NCBI GenBank assembly: GCA_913774625.1
Contig: CAJYHL010000018.1
Span: 1 to 64,000 of the forward strand
DNA: 64,000 nucleotides
Source: an uncultured Acidovorax sp.
Lineage (GTDB): Bacteria > Pseudomonadota > Gammaproteobacteria > Burkholderiales > Burkholderiaceae_C
Direction: 5' to 3'
A program made the translations under genes and the position numbers. Below are positions 50,157 to 58,648 of the stretch, piece by piece; position 1 is the first letter of the stretch, and every line of letters starts with the position of its first letter. The notes under the pieces are model-generated. The model worked only from the letters and a program-made list of their open reading frames with translations, was not told where the DNA came from and ran no database searches.

Positions 50157-52532
50157 CTAGCCCCGGGCCCGTAACACCCGGCGCCACAGCCAGGCCAGGG
50201 ACGGCAGCAGCAGCAGGGCGCCGAGCACGTTGACCAGGAACATGAAGGCCAGCAGCAGGCCCATGTCGGCCTGGAACTTCAGCGCCGAGAACGCCCAGGA
50301 ACCCACGCCAACGCTCATGGTCGTTGCCGTGAACAGCACGGCGCGCCCCCGTTCGTGCAGCGACAGCGCCCAGGCGGGGGCCAGGTCCATGCCGTCCGCC
50401 AGGTGGTGCTTGAGCCGTTCGTAGAGGTAGATGCCGTAGTCCACGCCCACGCCCACGCCCAGCGTGACCAAAGGCAGGGTGGAGACCTTGAGGCCGATGC
50501 CCAGCCAGGCCATGGTGGCGTTGCACAGCAGCGAGACCAGCGCCAGCGGCAGGATGATGACCACCGCCCCGCACAGGTCGCGGAAGGTCAGCACGCACAG
50601 CACGGCCAGCGACACGAAGATGGCCGCCAGCATGCGCGGCTCGGCGGCGGTCACGGCCTCGTTGGTGGCGGCCGCCACGCCCAGGTTGCCGCCGCCCAGC
50701 CTGAGCTGCACCGCATCCGACGGATGCGCAGCCTGGTAGGCCTGCACTGCATCGACGATGCGGCGGATGGTGTGGGCGTCGTGGTCCCGGGCGAAGACCA
50801 GCACCTGCATGGCTTCGCAGGAGCGGGCCACCAGGCCGCCGCCTTCGGTGATGAGCTGGCTGGAGGCCTGGCCCATGGCGGCCGGGTCGTCGGAAATGAC
50901 GCGCCACTTGATGTTGCCCTCGTTCCAGCCGGCATTGATCATGGCCGCGAAGTCCGGATAGGCGATGACGCGCGAGACGCCGTCCACCTGGCCCAGCGCA
51001 GCGCCCAGGCGGTCCACGTAGTCGGCCGCTTCGGGCCGCAGGCAGATCTGGCGTTTTGCCTCGTCCCGGGCGCCTTCGGGCGGCACGACGTACACCGAGA
51101 GCAGCTCGCTGCCCAGGCTGAAGGACTTGAGGATGGCGGCGGAATCGCGGTTGTAGCGCGCGTCGGGGAAGAACTCCGGCGTGCCCACGCCCTGGTCGCC
51201 GATGCTGACCTTGGCGCCCTGGACATGGCCCAGCCAGGCCAGGCCCAGCGAGACGGCGATCACGGCCGCCGCCACGCCCGGCCGCGCGGCCGATGAGGCC
51301 CAGCGCAGCACCGCCGGCAGGCGCTGCTGGCCGGCCTGCGCCGCTGCTCGGGCCGGCCCTGCGGCGCGGTCCGGGGCATGGTGGGCGCGGCCGTAGGAGA
51401 GGATCACCGGCAGCAGCATCTTGTTGGTCAGGATCATCAGGCTCACGCCGATGCTGGCCATGATGCCCAGCTCGCGCACGATCTCGATGTCCACCACCAT
51501 GATGACCAGAAAGCCGATGGCGTTGGTCAGCAGGGCCAGCGTGCCGGGCACGAACAGGGCGACGAAGGCCTCGCGCGCCGCCTGCTCGGGCGATGCGCCC
51601 GCGCGCACCGCCCGGGCCCAGGCGCTGGTCATCTGCACGGCATGGCTCACCCCGATGGTGAAGATGAGGTAGGGCACGAGGATGGAGAGCGGGTCGATGC
51701 CCATGCCGATCAGCGGCATCAGGCCCAGCAGCCAGAGCACGGGCAGCGCCGCCACGGCCAGCGCCCGCCAGCTCAGCGCCCAGGACCGGGTGTACCAGCG
51801 CAGCAGCAGGGTGGTGACGGCCGCGGCGGCGGCGAAGAACAGCAGCACGCTGCGCGTGCCTTCGCCGATGTCGCCCACCACCTTGGCGAAGCCCACGATG
51901 TGGACATCGATGTGGTCGTCGGCGTATTTGGCGCGCAGGGCCTCCAGCTGCCGGGCCACCTGCTCGTAGTCCAGCGGCCGGGCGCTGCCGGGCGGGCTGT
52001 CCTGCAGCTCGAACTGGATCAGCGCGCCGTGCAGGTCGTTGCTGACCAGCCGGCCGATCTCGCCGGACTTCTCGGTGTTGGCGTGCACCAGGGCGATGTC
52101 CTCGGCCGAGCCGTCGAAGCCCGAGCGGATCACGCTGCCGCCCGCGAAGCCCTGCTCGGTGATCTCCACGTAGCGCACCCGGGGCGTCCACAGCGAGGTC
52201 ACGGACTCCCGCCGCACCCCGTCGATGAAGAAGACATCGTCGGTCGCGGCCCTCAGTCGTTCCAGGAAGCGGGCGTCGAAGATGTCGCCCTGCTTGTTGA
52301 CCAGCGCCACCAGCACGGTGTTGGCGCCGCCGAAGACGGGTTCGTAATGCAGGAAGTTCTGCATGAACGGGTGCTGCTGCGGGATGGACTTCTCGAAGCG
52401 CGCATCCACGTGCAGGTGCAGGGCCGAATACCCCAGCACCAGGGTCAGCACGGCCATGGCGGCGAGCACGGCGGCGCGCCAGCGGATGAGGGCATCGGCG
52501 AGCCGATGCGTCACGATGTTCAGGCGGCTCAC
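50157..52532 (-). CDS. MMPL/RND-family transporter
   Basis: This 791-residue protein has the RND half-repeat layout: helix 1 (VLAAMAVLTLVLGYSALHL), a large periplasmic loop, a bundle of helices (ALPVLWLLGLMPLIGMGIDP, LIFTIGVSHAVQMTSAWA), then a second loop and second bundle with VTLGVGVGVDYGIYLYERL. That is the pattern of MMPL/HpnN-type lipid exporters rather than drug pumps. GTG 52532 has AAGGAG 7 bases upstream and overlaps the YCF48-like stop as GTGA; longer starts run into Arg-rich shadow sequence. Probably the energised inner-membrane part of the envelope system encoded upstream. Confidence 0.85.
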   Translation of the reverse strand: MSRLNIVTHRLADALIRWRAAVLAAMAVLTLVLGYSALHLHVDARFEKSIPQQHPFMQNFLHYEPVFGGANTVLVALVNKQGDIFDARFLERLRAATDDVFFIDGVRRESVTSLWTPRVRYVEITEQGFAGGSVIRSGFDGSAEDIALVHANTEKSGEIGRLVSNDLHGALIQFELQDSPPGSARPLDYEQVARQLEALRAKYADDHIDVHIVGFAKVVGDIGEGTRSVLLFFAAAAAVTTLLLRWYTRSWALSWRALAVAALPVLWLLGLMPLIGMGIDPLSILVPYLIFTIGVSHAVQMTSAWARAVRAGASPEQAAREAFVALFVPGTLALLTNAIGFLVIMVVDIEIVRELGIMASIGVSLMILTNKMLLPVILSYGRAHHAPDRAAGPARAAAQAGQQRLPAVLRWASSAARPGVAAAVIAVSLGLAWLGHVQGAKVSIGDQGVGTPEFFPDARYNRDSAAILKSFSLGSELLSVYVVPPEGARDEAKRQICLRPEAADYVDRLGAALGQVDGVSRVIAYPDFAAMINAGWNEGNIKWRVISDDPAAMGQASSQLITEGGGLVARSCEAMQVLVFARDHDAHTIRRIVDAVQAYQAAHPSDAVQLRLGGGNLGVAAATNEAVTAAEPRMLAAIFVSLAVLCVLTFRDLCGAVVIILPLALVSLLCNATMAWLGIGLKVSTLPLVTLGVGVGVDYGIYLYERLKHHLADGMDLAPAWALSLHERGRAVLFTATTMSVGVGSWAFSALKFQADMGLLLAFMFLVNVLGALLLLPSLAWLWRRVLRARG

Positions 52533-53560
52533 GATGCGGCTCCTTGCCCGGGGGCCGGCAGCCAGGGCCCGGCCGGCAGTGGCTGCAGGCCGTTTTCGCC
52601 GACGGCCAGCAGGGCGCCCGGGGCCGCCGACGTGCCTGCATCCAGCACGGTGCGCCATGCGCCGGGGCCCGAGCGACCCGCGTGGGCCACGCTCCATCCT
52701 GCGCTGCCCTCCGGGGCCAGGCTGACCAGCGCGCCGCCGCTGCCGCCCAGCAGCACGCGCCGTCCGGCCCCTCCGCCGATCAAACTGCCGCCGAACCAAG
52801 CCGCCCGGGACGGCGAGGCGATGGGCTGCCAGTGTTCGCCCGCGTCGGCGGAGTGCAGCAGGGCGCCGCCCAGGCCGGCGGCGATGAACTGGCGCCCGCC
52901 GGCCGCGATCACCGCGAAGAGCGAAGCGCCCACCCCGGACGCGGCTTCGCTCCAGCTCAGGCCGGCGTCCGCGCTGCGCAAGATCAGGCCGCGTTCGCCG
53001 ACCACGATCAGCACGCCGTCATCGCCGGCCGCGCAGGCGTTCAGGTGGCGGTCGTCCGCGATGGGCTTGCGTGCCATCCAGCGCTGGCCGCCGTCGTCGC
53101 TGGCCCAGCAGGCGCCGAAGGCGCCCACGGCCAGCAGCCGGTCCTGGGGCAGCAGCAGCGCGTCCAGCAGCGACAGCGATTCCTGGGTCTCGATGCGGCG
53201 GCGCTGCCAGCGGCCGCCGGCGCCGCCGCTCGTGAGCACCGTGCCCCGGTGGCCCACCGCGATGCCGCGCGAGCCGGCCATTGCGATGGCCGTGATGCCG
53301 CCCGCGCCCGATTCGGCAGCGCGGCTCCAGCCGGCGCCGCCGTCGCGCGACTGGAAGAGCTGGCCGCGATGGTCGCCCACCCACAGGTCGCCGCCGTTGC
53401 GGCAGCCCGAGAGCAGGGCGCCCGCCGCACGGCCGGGCGAGCGTGGAGCGGAGGCTGCAGGCGCCGCGCCGGCCGGGGCCAGGGCGGGCCAGAGCAGGGA
53501 GGCCGCGCCGGCCGCCGTTCTGCGGGTGAAGGCGCGGCGCGCCGGGGAGTGAAGGGACAT
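52529..53560 (-). CDS. YCF48-like (BNR/beta-propeller) exported protein
   Basis: This 343-residue protein has a twin-arginine-type N-terminus (RRAFTRRTAAGAASLLW) and repeated blades such as LFQSRDGGAGWSRA, CWASDDGGQRWMAR and LRSADAGLSWSEA, each with the D-x-G-x-x-W Asp-box. It should fold into a periplasmic beta-propeller, related to photosystem assembly factor YCF48 in fold only. It lies between the transporter gene (GTGA overlap) and the DUF1329 gene, and could dock substrate or partners. A (CGGA)n repeat sits in its upstream region; no ribosome-binding site is evident. Confidence 0.78.
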   Translation of the reverse strand: MSLHSPARRAFTRRTAAGAASLLWPALAPAGAAPAASAPRSPGRAAGALLSGCRNGGDLWVGDHRGQLFQSRDGGAGWSRAAESGAGGITAIAMAGSRGIAVGHRGTVLTSGGAGGRWQRRRIETQESLSLLDALLLPQDRLLAVGAFGACWASDDGGQRWMARKPIADDRHLNACAAGDDGVLIVVGERGLILRSADAGLSWSEAASGVGASLFAVIAAGGRQFIAAGLGGALLHSADAGEHWQPIASPSRAAWFGGSLIGGGAGRRVLLGGSGGALVSLAPEGSAGWSVAHAGRSGPGAWRTVLDAGTSAAPGALLAVGENGLQPLPAGPWLPAPGQGAAS

Positions 53561-53578
53561 GGGCGTAGGAGGCGAAGC

Positions 53579-53601
53579 CGGACGGACGGACGGACGGACG
53601 G
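53579..53601. repeat. Tetranucleotide repeat (CGGA), 5.75 units
   Basis: Five perfect CGGA units plus CGG lie in the 54-bp gap between the DUF1329 and YCF48-like genes, about 20 bp before the latter's ATG on the minus strand. Such tracts can change length by polymerase slippage and alter spacing for translation. A shorter GGACGGACGGA stretch occurs near 56950. Confidence 0.6.
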
Positions 53602-53614
53602 GAAGTACCGCAGC

Positions 53615-55009
53615 TCAGCGGGTGCCGAGGTTGCGGAGGTTCTGGGGCGAGTAGTAGTCCGCGCTGCGGTCGTTCAGCAGCTTGAACTTCGGCTTGGAGT
53701 CGTTCGTCAGGCTGGTGAGGTAGCGGCCCGAGCGCAGATCGTAGAAGTTGTCGGTAGAGGTGAACACGCCGCCCAGCCAGGGCGCGATCACGGGCACGGT
53801 CTCCGACACGCGCCAGAGCTCGCCCCGCTGGTCGTACTTTTCCTGCACCACGGCGCACCAGCTGTCCTCATCGACGTAGAACACGCGCTTGGCGTAGATG
53901 TGGCTGGCGCCCTTCTTCAGCGTGGCCTCCACCACCCAGACGCGGTGTAGCTCGTAGCGCATGAAGGCGGGGTTGACGTGGCCGGGCTTGAGGATGTCGG
54001 CGGCCTTGGCGCCGGACTGCAGCATGGCGTAGTTGCTGTAGGGCACGATCAGCTCGCGCTTGCCCAGCAGCTTCCAGTCGTAGCGGTCGGTGCCGCCGTT
54101 GAATTCGTCCAGCTCGTCGCTGGTGACCATGCCGTCGCGCTGCGGCGTGTCGTAGGCGAATTCGGGCGCCAGCCGCACGCGCCGCTGGCCCGGGCTGTAG
54201 ATCCAGATGGACTGGAAGGGCGTGCCCGGCGCGGCCGAGATCAGCGAATGCGCCAGCACCATCTCGCCGGCCTCGCGCGCAGGCGAGAGCTTGCGCTCCA
54301 GGTAGTAGCTCAGCATGTTGGGCACGCGGGCCTCGGGCTTGATGCGGGGATTGCCGTGTTCCCGGAACAGCTCGTACTCCAGCTTGGACGCGCTGACGTC
54401 CCCGTTGGGCGCGACGTTCACGTTGGTCAGCGTCTGGCCATAGGCCGCGCCCATGAAGCGGAACTTGTGGTTGAGGATCACCTCTTCGCCGGTCTTGGGA
54501 ATGGGGAAGGGCACGCCGCCGGGCGAGCCGGTCACCCCGCCGTTGGCCAGCTTGGCGCGGCCCGGGTTGAGCGCGGTCTCGTCATAGACCGACTGCGCGA
54601 AGAAGGCGCTGCGGTGCGTCTTGTAGAGCGGCACCGAATAGGTGGCGGGGTACTTCTTCAGCAGGGCGATGTGACCGGCCGAGAGCTTGTCCTGGTACTG
54701 CGCCAGGTTGGCCGCGGTGATCACCGCCAGCGGCTTTTCGTCCGCATAGGGGTTGGGATAGTTGTCAGGGTCGGTCCAGCTCAGCAGCTCGCGGGCGCCG
54801 CCTGTCCAGGCGGGGATGGAGCCGTCCGCATTGGGCCTGGGGTCGGCGCCGACGGGCGTGAGGCTCTTGCCCAGGTCGGCGGCGGTCTGGGCCCGGCCCG
54901 CGGCGGGCAGGGCCGCCAGGGCCGCCGCCAGCAGCAGGGCGGAAAGGGTCCGGTGGCGGTTGGAGATGGGCATGGGCATGAGGGTGGGGGAAGGGGCGAG
55001 GTGTCGCAC
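53615..55009 (-). CDS. DUF1329 family exported protein
   Basis: This 464-residue protein starts at a GTG that has AGGAG five bases upstream, with a hydrophobic signal (TLSALLLAAALAALPAAGRAQ). The mature part contains IPAWTGG near its start and long beta-strand-like segments such as PGTPFQSIWIYSPGQRRVRL. DUF1329 proteins have a LolB-like fold and occur next to DUF1302 outer-membrane proteins. A periplasmic carrier for lipid-like molecules is the likely role, but that is inference. It lies 41 bp behind the DUF1302 gene. Confidence 0.82.
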   Translation of the reverse strand: MRHLAPSPTLMPMPISNRHRTLSALLLAAALAALPAAGRAQTAADLGKSLTPVGADPRPNADGSIPAWTGGARELLSWTDPDNYPNPYADEKPLAVITAANLAQYQDKLSAGHIALLKKYPATYSVPLYKTHRSAFFAQSVYDETALNPGRAKLANGGVTGSPGGVPFPIPKTGEEVILNHKFRFMGAAYGQTLTNVNVAPNGDVSASKLEYELFREHGNPRIKPEARVPNMLSYYLERKLSPAREAGEMVLAHSLISAAPGTPFQSIWIYSPGQRRVRLAPEFAYDTPQRDGMVTSDELDEFNGGTDRYDWKLLGKRELIVPYSNYAMLQSGAKAADILKPGHVNPAFMRYELHRVWVVEATLKKGASHIYAKRVFYVDEDSWCAVVQEKYDQRGELWRVSETVPVIAPWLGGVFTSTDNFYDLRSGRYLTSLTNDSKPKFKLLNDRSADYYSPQNLRNLGTR

Positions 55010-55049
55010 GGTGGCTCCTGTTCGTCTGCGGGAAAAAAGGGGCGGGGGA

Positions 55050-56870
55050 TCAGAAGGCGTAGCTCAGGCTCAGCGCCACGAAGTCGCGGTCCTTGAGCGG
55101 GTTCGAGCTCGACGCGAACTGGAAGCCCGTGGCCGGGTCGGTGGCGCGGTAGGTGCGGCCGCCGGAATAGCGGGTGTAGGAAAGATCGGCTTTCCAGCGC
55201 TTGTCGGCGCTCAGCAGCGAGGCCCCCAGGCTCAGCGACCGCACGCCCTGGGTGAAGGTGGGGCCGGTGCCGTTCACGTCGTGGGAGAAGGACACGCGGG
55301 GCGAGAGCGTCATGCCGGAGACCGCCTGGGTGTAGTCCATCTGGTAGGCCAGCACGTAGCCCCAGGAACTGCGGGTGAGAAAGCCTTCGCTCTGCGACGC
55401 CAGGACCGAGCCCAGGCCCATCGACGACACCAGGCGCGAGGAGGTCAGGTAGGTGCCCGGGCCGTCGTAGGCCACGCTGTCGTCCAGGCCCAGCCGGGTG
55501 TAGCCCACTTCCGCCGCGAACACGGAGCTGCTGGCGCCCAGCATCGCGCCCATGGACTTGGTGGCGCTGACCTGCAGCTGATGCATCTTGACCCGCTCGT
55601 ATCCCGTCAGCGTCTGCCCCGCCAGGGCCGCGACCTGCGGCGGCACCAGGCCCGTGAGGCCGGCCAGCGCGCCGATGGTGGGCCGGTCGGCCAACTGCAC
55701 CGGCTGGTTGGGCCGGTAGGTGTATTCGCCCTGCAAGGCCATGCCGAAGGGACCCTGGGCCCGGGCGCTCACGCCGAAGACGCGGATGCGCGACGGATAT
55801 TCCAGGAAGTAGCTGCCGCTGCCCTGCGGGTAGAACGGGTTGGCCGACGAGGGCACGCCGCCGGGCGCTGCCGCGTTCACGCTGACGAAGGGCACGCGGC
55901 TGGTGTACTGCATGGCATAGAAGCCCAGCTCCAGCTGGTTCAGCTCGGGGAAGGCCTTGCGCAGGCTCAGGCCGAACTGGTCGGCGCTGACGGCCTTCTT
56001 GTCGTCGGTCCGGTCCAGCCAGAACTGGCCGGTGCCGCCGTTCAGGATGTCGTAGCCCGGGGTTTCCGCCGGGTTCAGGCCGCGCTGGTCGGGCCGCAGC
56101 GCGTTCAGGTAGAGGCGGTCGGGGTTGGCGCCGCCCACCCGGCCGCTGGCCGCGTCGTTGGTGCTGAAGAAGGTGCCGCGCGGGTCCAGCCGGTAGTGGT
56201 CGGCCTTGAACAGCACGAAGCCTTCGATGCTCGAATCCGGGCCGAGCTGCTGCGAGGCCCAGACCATGGGTGTCGGGATGTAGGCCTCGCGCAGCTCGGT
56301 GCCCGGCGAACGCAGCTTGGACAGGTCCACCGGGTTGATCACGCTCAGCCCGTTCTGGATGAACAGGCTTTCGCCCCAGTTGAGCACCTGGCTGCCGCCG
56401 CGGATGGCGAAGGCCTTGCCGCCGAAGTCGGTGTTGTAGCGGCCGTAGAGGTCCAGCAGCCGCAGTTCGCGGCCGGTGCGGCTGGCAGAGCCGCCGTAGG
56501 CGTCGATGCGGTCGCTGGCCGCGACGCTGTCGTAGGCATAGGTGACCCGGCTGAAGATGCCGAAGTTGCCCCGTGACAGGTCCAGCTCGTGCGTGGCCCG
56601 CACCACCTGGCTGACGGCATCGCCGCGCCGGAAGTTCAGGTCGCCGTCATCGATGGAGACGTTGGCGGCCGTGCCTCCGTTGCCCGCGCCGATCAGGGCC
56701 GGGTCGCGCCGGGCCGCCCGCCAGGCCGAGCCGATGGTGAGCGTCGTGTCCAGATTGCCGCGCCACTCGCTGCCCAGATCGAGGTCGAGGGCATGGGCTT
56801 GCGGCAACGCCGCCATGGTCAGCACGGCGAGCGCGAGGGCGTTCGGCTTGAAGGGAATACCTTGGGTCAT
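55050..56870 (-). CDS. DUF1302 family outer-membrane beta-barrel protein
   Basis: This 606-residue protein has a Sec signal (ALALAVLTMAALPQAHA) and an acidic mature N-terminus. Alternating polar/hydrophobic strands run to the end, finishing in LSLSYAF with the terminal Phe typical of outer-membrane barrels. Contains LNWGESLFIQNGLSVINPVD, a strongly conserved DUF1302 region. The family often accompanies DUF1329, YCF48-like and MMPL genes in loci for hydrophobic compound use. It lies 115 bp downstream of the hydrolase gene on the same strand. Confidence 0.86.
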   Translation of the reverse strand: MTQGIPFKPNALALAVLTMAALPQAHALDLDLGSEWRGNLDTTLTIGSAWRAARRDPALIGAGNGGTAANVSIDDGDLNFRRGDAVSQVVRATHELDLSRGNFGIFSRVTYAYDSVAASDRIDAYGGSASRTGRELRLLDLYGRYNTDFGGKAFAIRGGSQVLNWGESLFIQNGLSVINPVDLSKLRSPGTELREAYIPTPMVWASQQLGPDSSIEGFVLFKADHYRLDPRGTFFSTNDAASGRVGGANPDRLYLNALRPDQRGLNPAETPGYDILNGGTGQFWLDRTDDKKAVSADQFGLSLRKAFPELNQLELGFYAMQYTSRVPFVSVNAAAPGGVPSSANPFYPQGSGSYFLEYPSRIRVFGVSARAQGPFGMALQGEYTYRPNQPVQLADRPTIGALAGLTGLVPPQVAALAGQTLTGYERVKMHQLQVSATKSMGAMLGASSSVFAAEVGYTRLGLDDSVAYDGPGTYLTSSRLVSSMGLGSVLASQSEGFLTRSSWGYVLAYQMDYTQAVSGMTLSPRVSFSHDVNGTGPTFTQGVRSLSLGASLLSADKRWKADLSYTRYSGGRTYRATDPATGFQFASSSNPLKDRDFVALSLSYAF

Positions 56871-56985
56871 GTACCTGGCTCCAGTGGGTGGACGAAAGCG
56901 TGCCCGCCGGCGGGCGAGCCGCTGGATGAATAAAGGAAGGAACGAGTGAAGGGAGGACGGACGGAATGCCGGGCGGGCCGTGGCC

Positions 56986-58005
56986 TCAGTGGCGGGCCCT
57001 CAGCAGGGCCATGGCTTCGGTGAAGGCGGCCCGCGCGGCGGGCACCGAGCCCGCCACGTTGAGGAAGGGGTGGACCAGTCCCTCGAACAGCCGGGCGTAG
57101 ACGGACACGCCGGCCGCCCGGAGCTTGTCGGCATAGGCCAGGCCTTCGTCGCGCAGGGGGTCGAAGCCGGCGATCAGCAGCACGGCCGGGCAGACGCCGC
57201 GCACATCGCCCAGCAGCGGAGAGGCCATGGGGTCCAGCGCGTCTTCAGGACGACGCAGGTACAGGTCCGTGTACCACTCCATCTTGACCTTTTCGAGGAA
57301 GTAGCCCTCCGAGAAAAGCTCGTAGGAGCGCGACTGCCGGCTCATGTCCAGCCACGGCACCCACAGCATCTGCACGCGCGGCGGGCAGGGTGCGCTGCGG
57401 CGCTGCTGGGCCACCACGGCCGTGATGTTGCCGCCCGCGCTGTCGCCGCCGATGGCGATGCGGCGCGGATCGAATCCCAGCTCGCGGGACTGCGCCACGA
57501 CGGCGTCGAACGCTGCCAGGCAGTCGTGGATGCCCACGGGGAAGCGGTGCTCGGGCGCCAGCCGGTAGTCCACCGCGACCACCGCGCACTGCCCCTCGTG
57601 GGCCAGCTGGCGGCAGACGTCGCGGTGCGACACCAGCGAGCCCGCAGCGTGTCCGCCGCCGTGGAAGAACAGCAGCGCGGGCGCATCCCGGGCGGGGAGG
57701 GCGGCCGGCCGGTAGATCTCGCAGGGCACCGGGCCTGCGGGCCCCTGCACGGTCCAGGACTGCAGGCGCACGCCGGGTTCCGGGGGATGGGTGAGCCAGT
57801 TGCCCTGCAGGTCGAAGCCGCTGCGGGTCTTCTCCACCGAATCCAGCGTGCCCGGCGGATCGGCGAAGTAGCGCACCATGAACTGGATCAGCGGGTCCAG
57901 CCGCTGCCCATCGACGATGCGCGGCGGGCCGCCGAGGAACTCGATGATCGGCATCGGGAGGCGGCATGCGGCACGTGCTGCCCATTTCAGTAGTGGCGAA
58001 CTCAT
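56986..58005 (-). CDS. Alpha/beta hydrolase (hormone-sensitive-lipase-like esterase)
   Basis: This 339-residue hydrolase has the HGGG oxyanion motif (LLFFHGGGHAAGS), nucleophile elbow IGGDSAGGN, an Asp in AGFDPLRDEG and His in GLVHPFLN, the family IV (HSL) layout. It cuts short or medium acyl esters. No signal peptide is clear, so it is probably cytoplasmic. ATG 58005 begins the conserved part. It leads the minus-strand set hydrolase, DUF1302, DUF1329, YCF48-like, MMPL and may process the compound that set moves. Confidence 0.85.
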   Translation of the reverse strand: MSSPLLKWAARAACRLPMPIIEFLGGPPRIVDGQRLDPLIQFMVRYFADPPGTLDSVEKTRSGFDLQGNWLTHPPEPGVRLQSWTVQGPAGPVPCEIYRPAALPARDAPALLFFHGGGHAAGSLVSHRDVCRQLAHEGQCAVVAVDYRLAPEHRFPVGIHDCLAAFDAVVAQSRELGFDPRRIAIGGDSAGGNITAVVAQQRRSAPCPPRVQMLWVPWLDMSRQSRSYELFSEGYFLEKVKMEWYTDLYLRRPEDALDPMASPLLGDVRGVCPAVLLIAGFDPLRDEGLAYADKLRAAGVSVYARLFEGLVHPFLNVAGSVPAARAAFTEAMALLRARH

Positions 58006-58648
58006 GTGTTGTGTGCTGTTGCAGGGGCGGAGGCCGGCGCCTGGCGCCGGCCATCCATGGATCGCGGGAGCTCTCGCCCGCCGCGGCCTGGCTGTCCATG
58101 CAGGTCCGCCGGGCGCTAGCTGGGCGCGGCCGGCATGGGCTGCCAATGGATAGTTATGACTAATTTATAGTCATAACTACTTTTGTGCGCTAGTAAAAAC
58201 ACTGAGGCTTCTCGGCGCGCCACGACCCGCCTTGGGGCGGTGCCGGCCAAGTTGGTGCGAGTCCTGGGCGGGGACGATGCCCCCTCGCCATTTCCGCCAC
58301 CGGCCGGTCAGCCCTTGCCCGGGAAAGCGCGCCACAGTGGTGCAGCACGGGTTGCCGGGCGCCCCGGTGGTCCGGCGAAAAAAAACCTGCAGCTGTTGTT
58401 TTGCTGCATCGGCAAGGCCCCTGGCGGGACAGGCCATGCCGCGTGCGCCGCGAGGCGGCGGGGCTGAGTGCGGCGTGCTGCGGCGCACGACTGCACGCCT
58501 TGTCCGTTTTTCCGGCCCCTGGCCCATTTGGACTGCCTGCGGGCCAATTGCCGCTATCCTTGGAGACTTCATTCGCTCCCGGCGCCTGACCTGCATAGCC
58601 CTTATATGCGGGTCCGCATGGCGCTGCCTCCAAAGCCCGACTCCCGCA
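58006..58648. other. 643-bp divergent intergenic region
   Basis: This gap separates the hydrolase start from the GGDEF/EAL start. It holds an AT-rich perfect palindrome (58151-58179) and, near 58378-58408, an A8 run followed by a 6-bp-arm hairpin that would read as a weak terminator on the minus strand. Frames open on both strands show no domain, signal or ribosome-binding site and are not called. No RNA gene recognised. Confidence 0.5.
58151..58179. promoter_or_regulatory. Perfect 12-bp-arm palindrome, probable operator/promoter
   Basis: TAGTTATGACTA and TAGTCATAACTA flank a 5-base ATTTA centre. The 29 bp are nearly all A/T-rich in a ~70% GC setting. A TATAGT (58166-58171) on plus and TATAAA on minus could be -10 boxes. 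It lies 146 bp before the hydrolase ATG and 470 bp before the GGDEF/EAL start. Size and symmetry suit a TetR- or MarR-type dimer, but no regulator gene is adjacent. Confidence 0.6.

Noticed and set aside
58378-58408. Minus-strand terminator (TGCAGC stem, T8 tail)
   Set aside because: The T-tail is good but the stem is only 6 bp with a 9-base loop, and no gene on that strand ends upstream of it. It could stop antisense transcription but is unproven.
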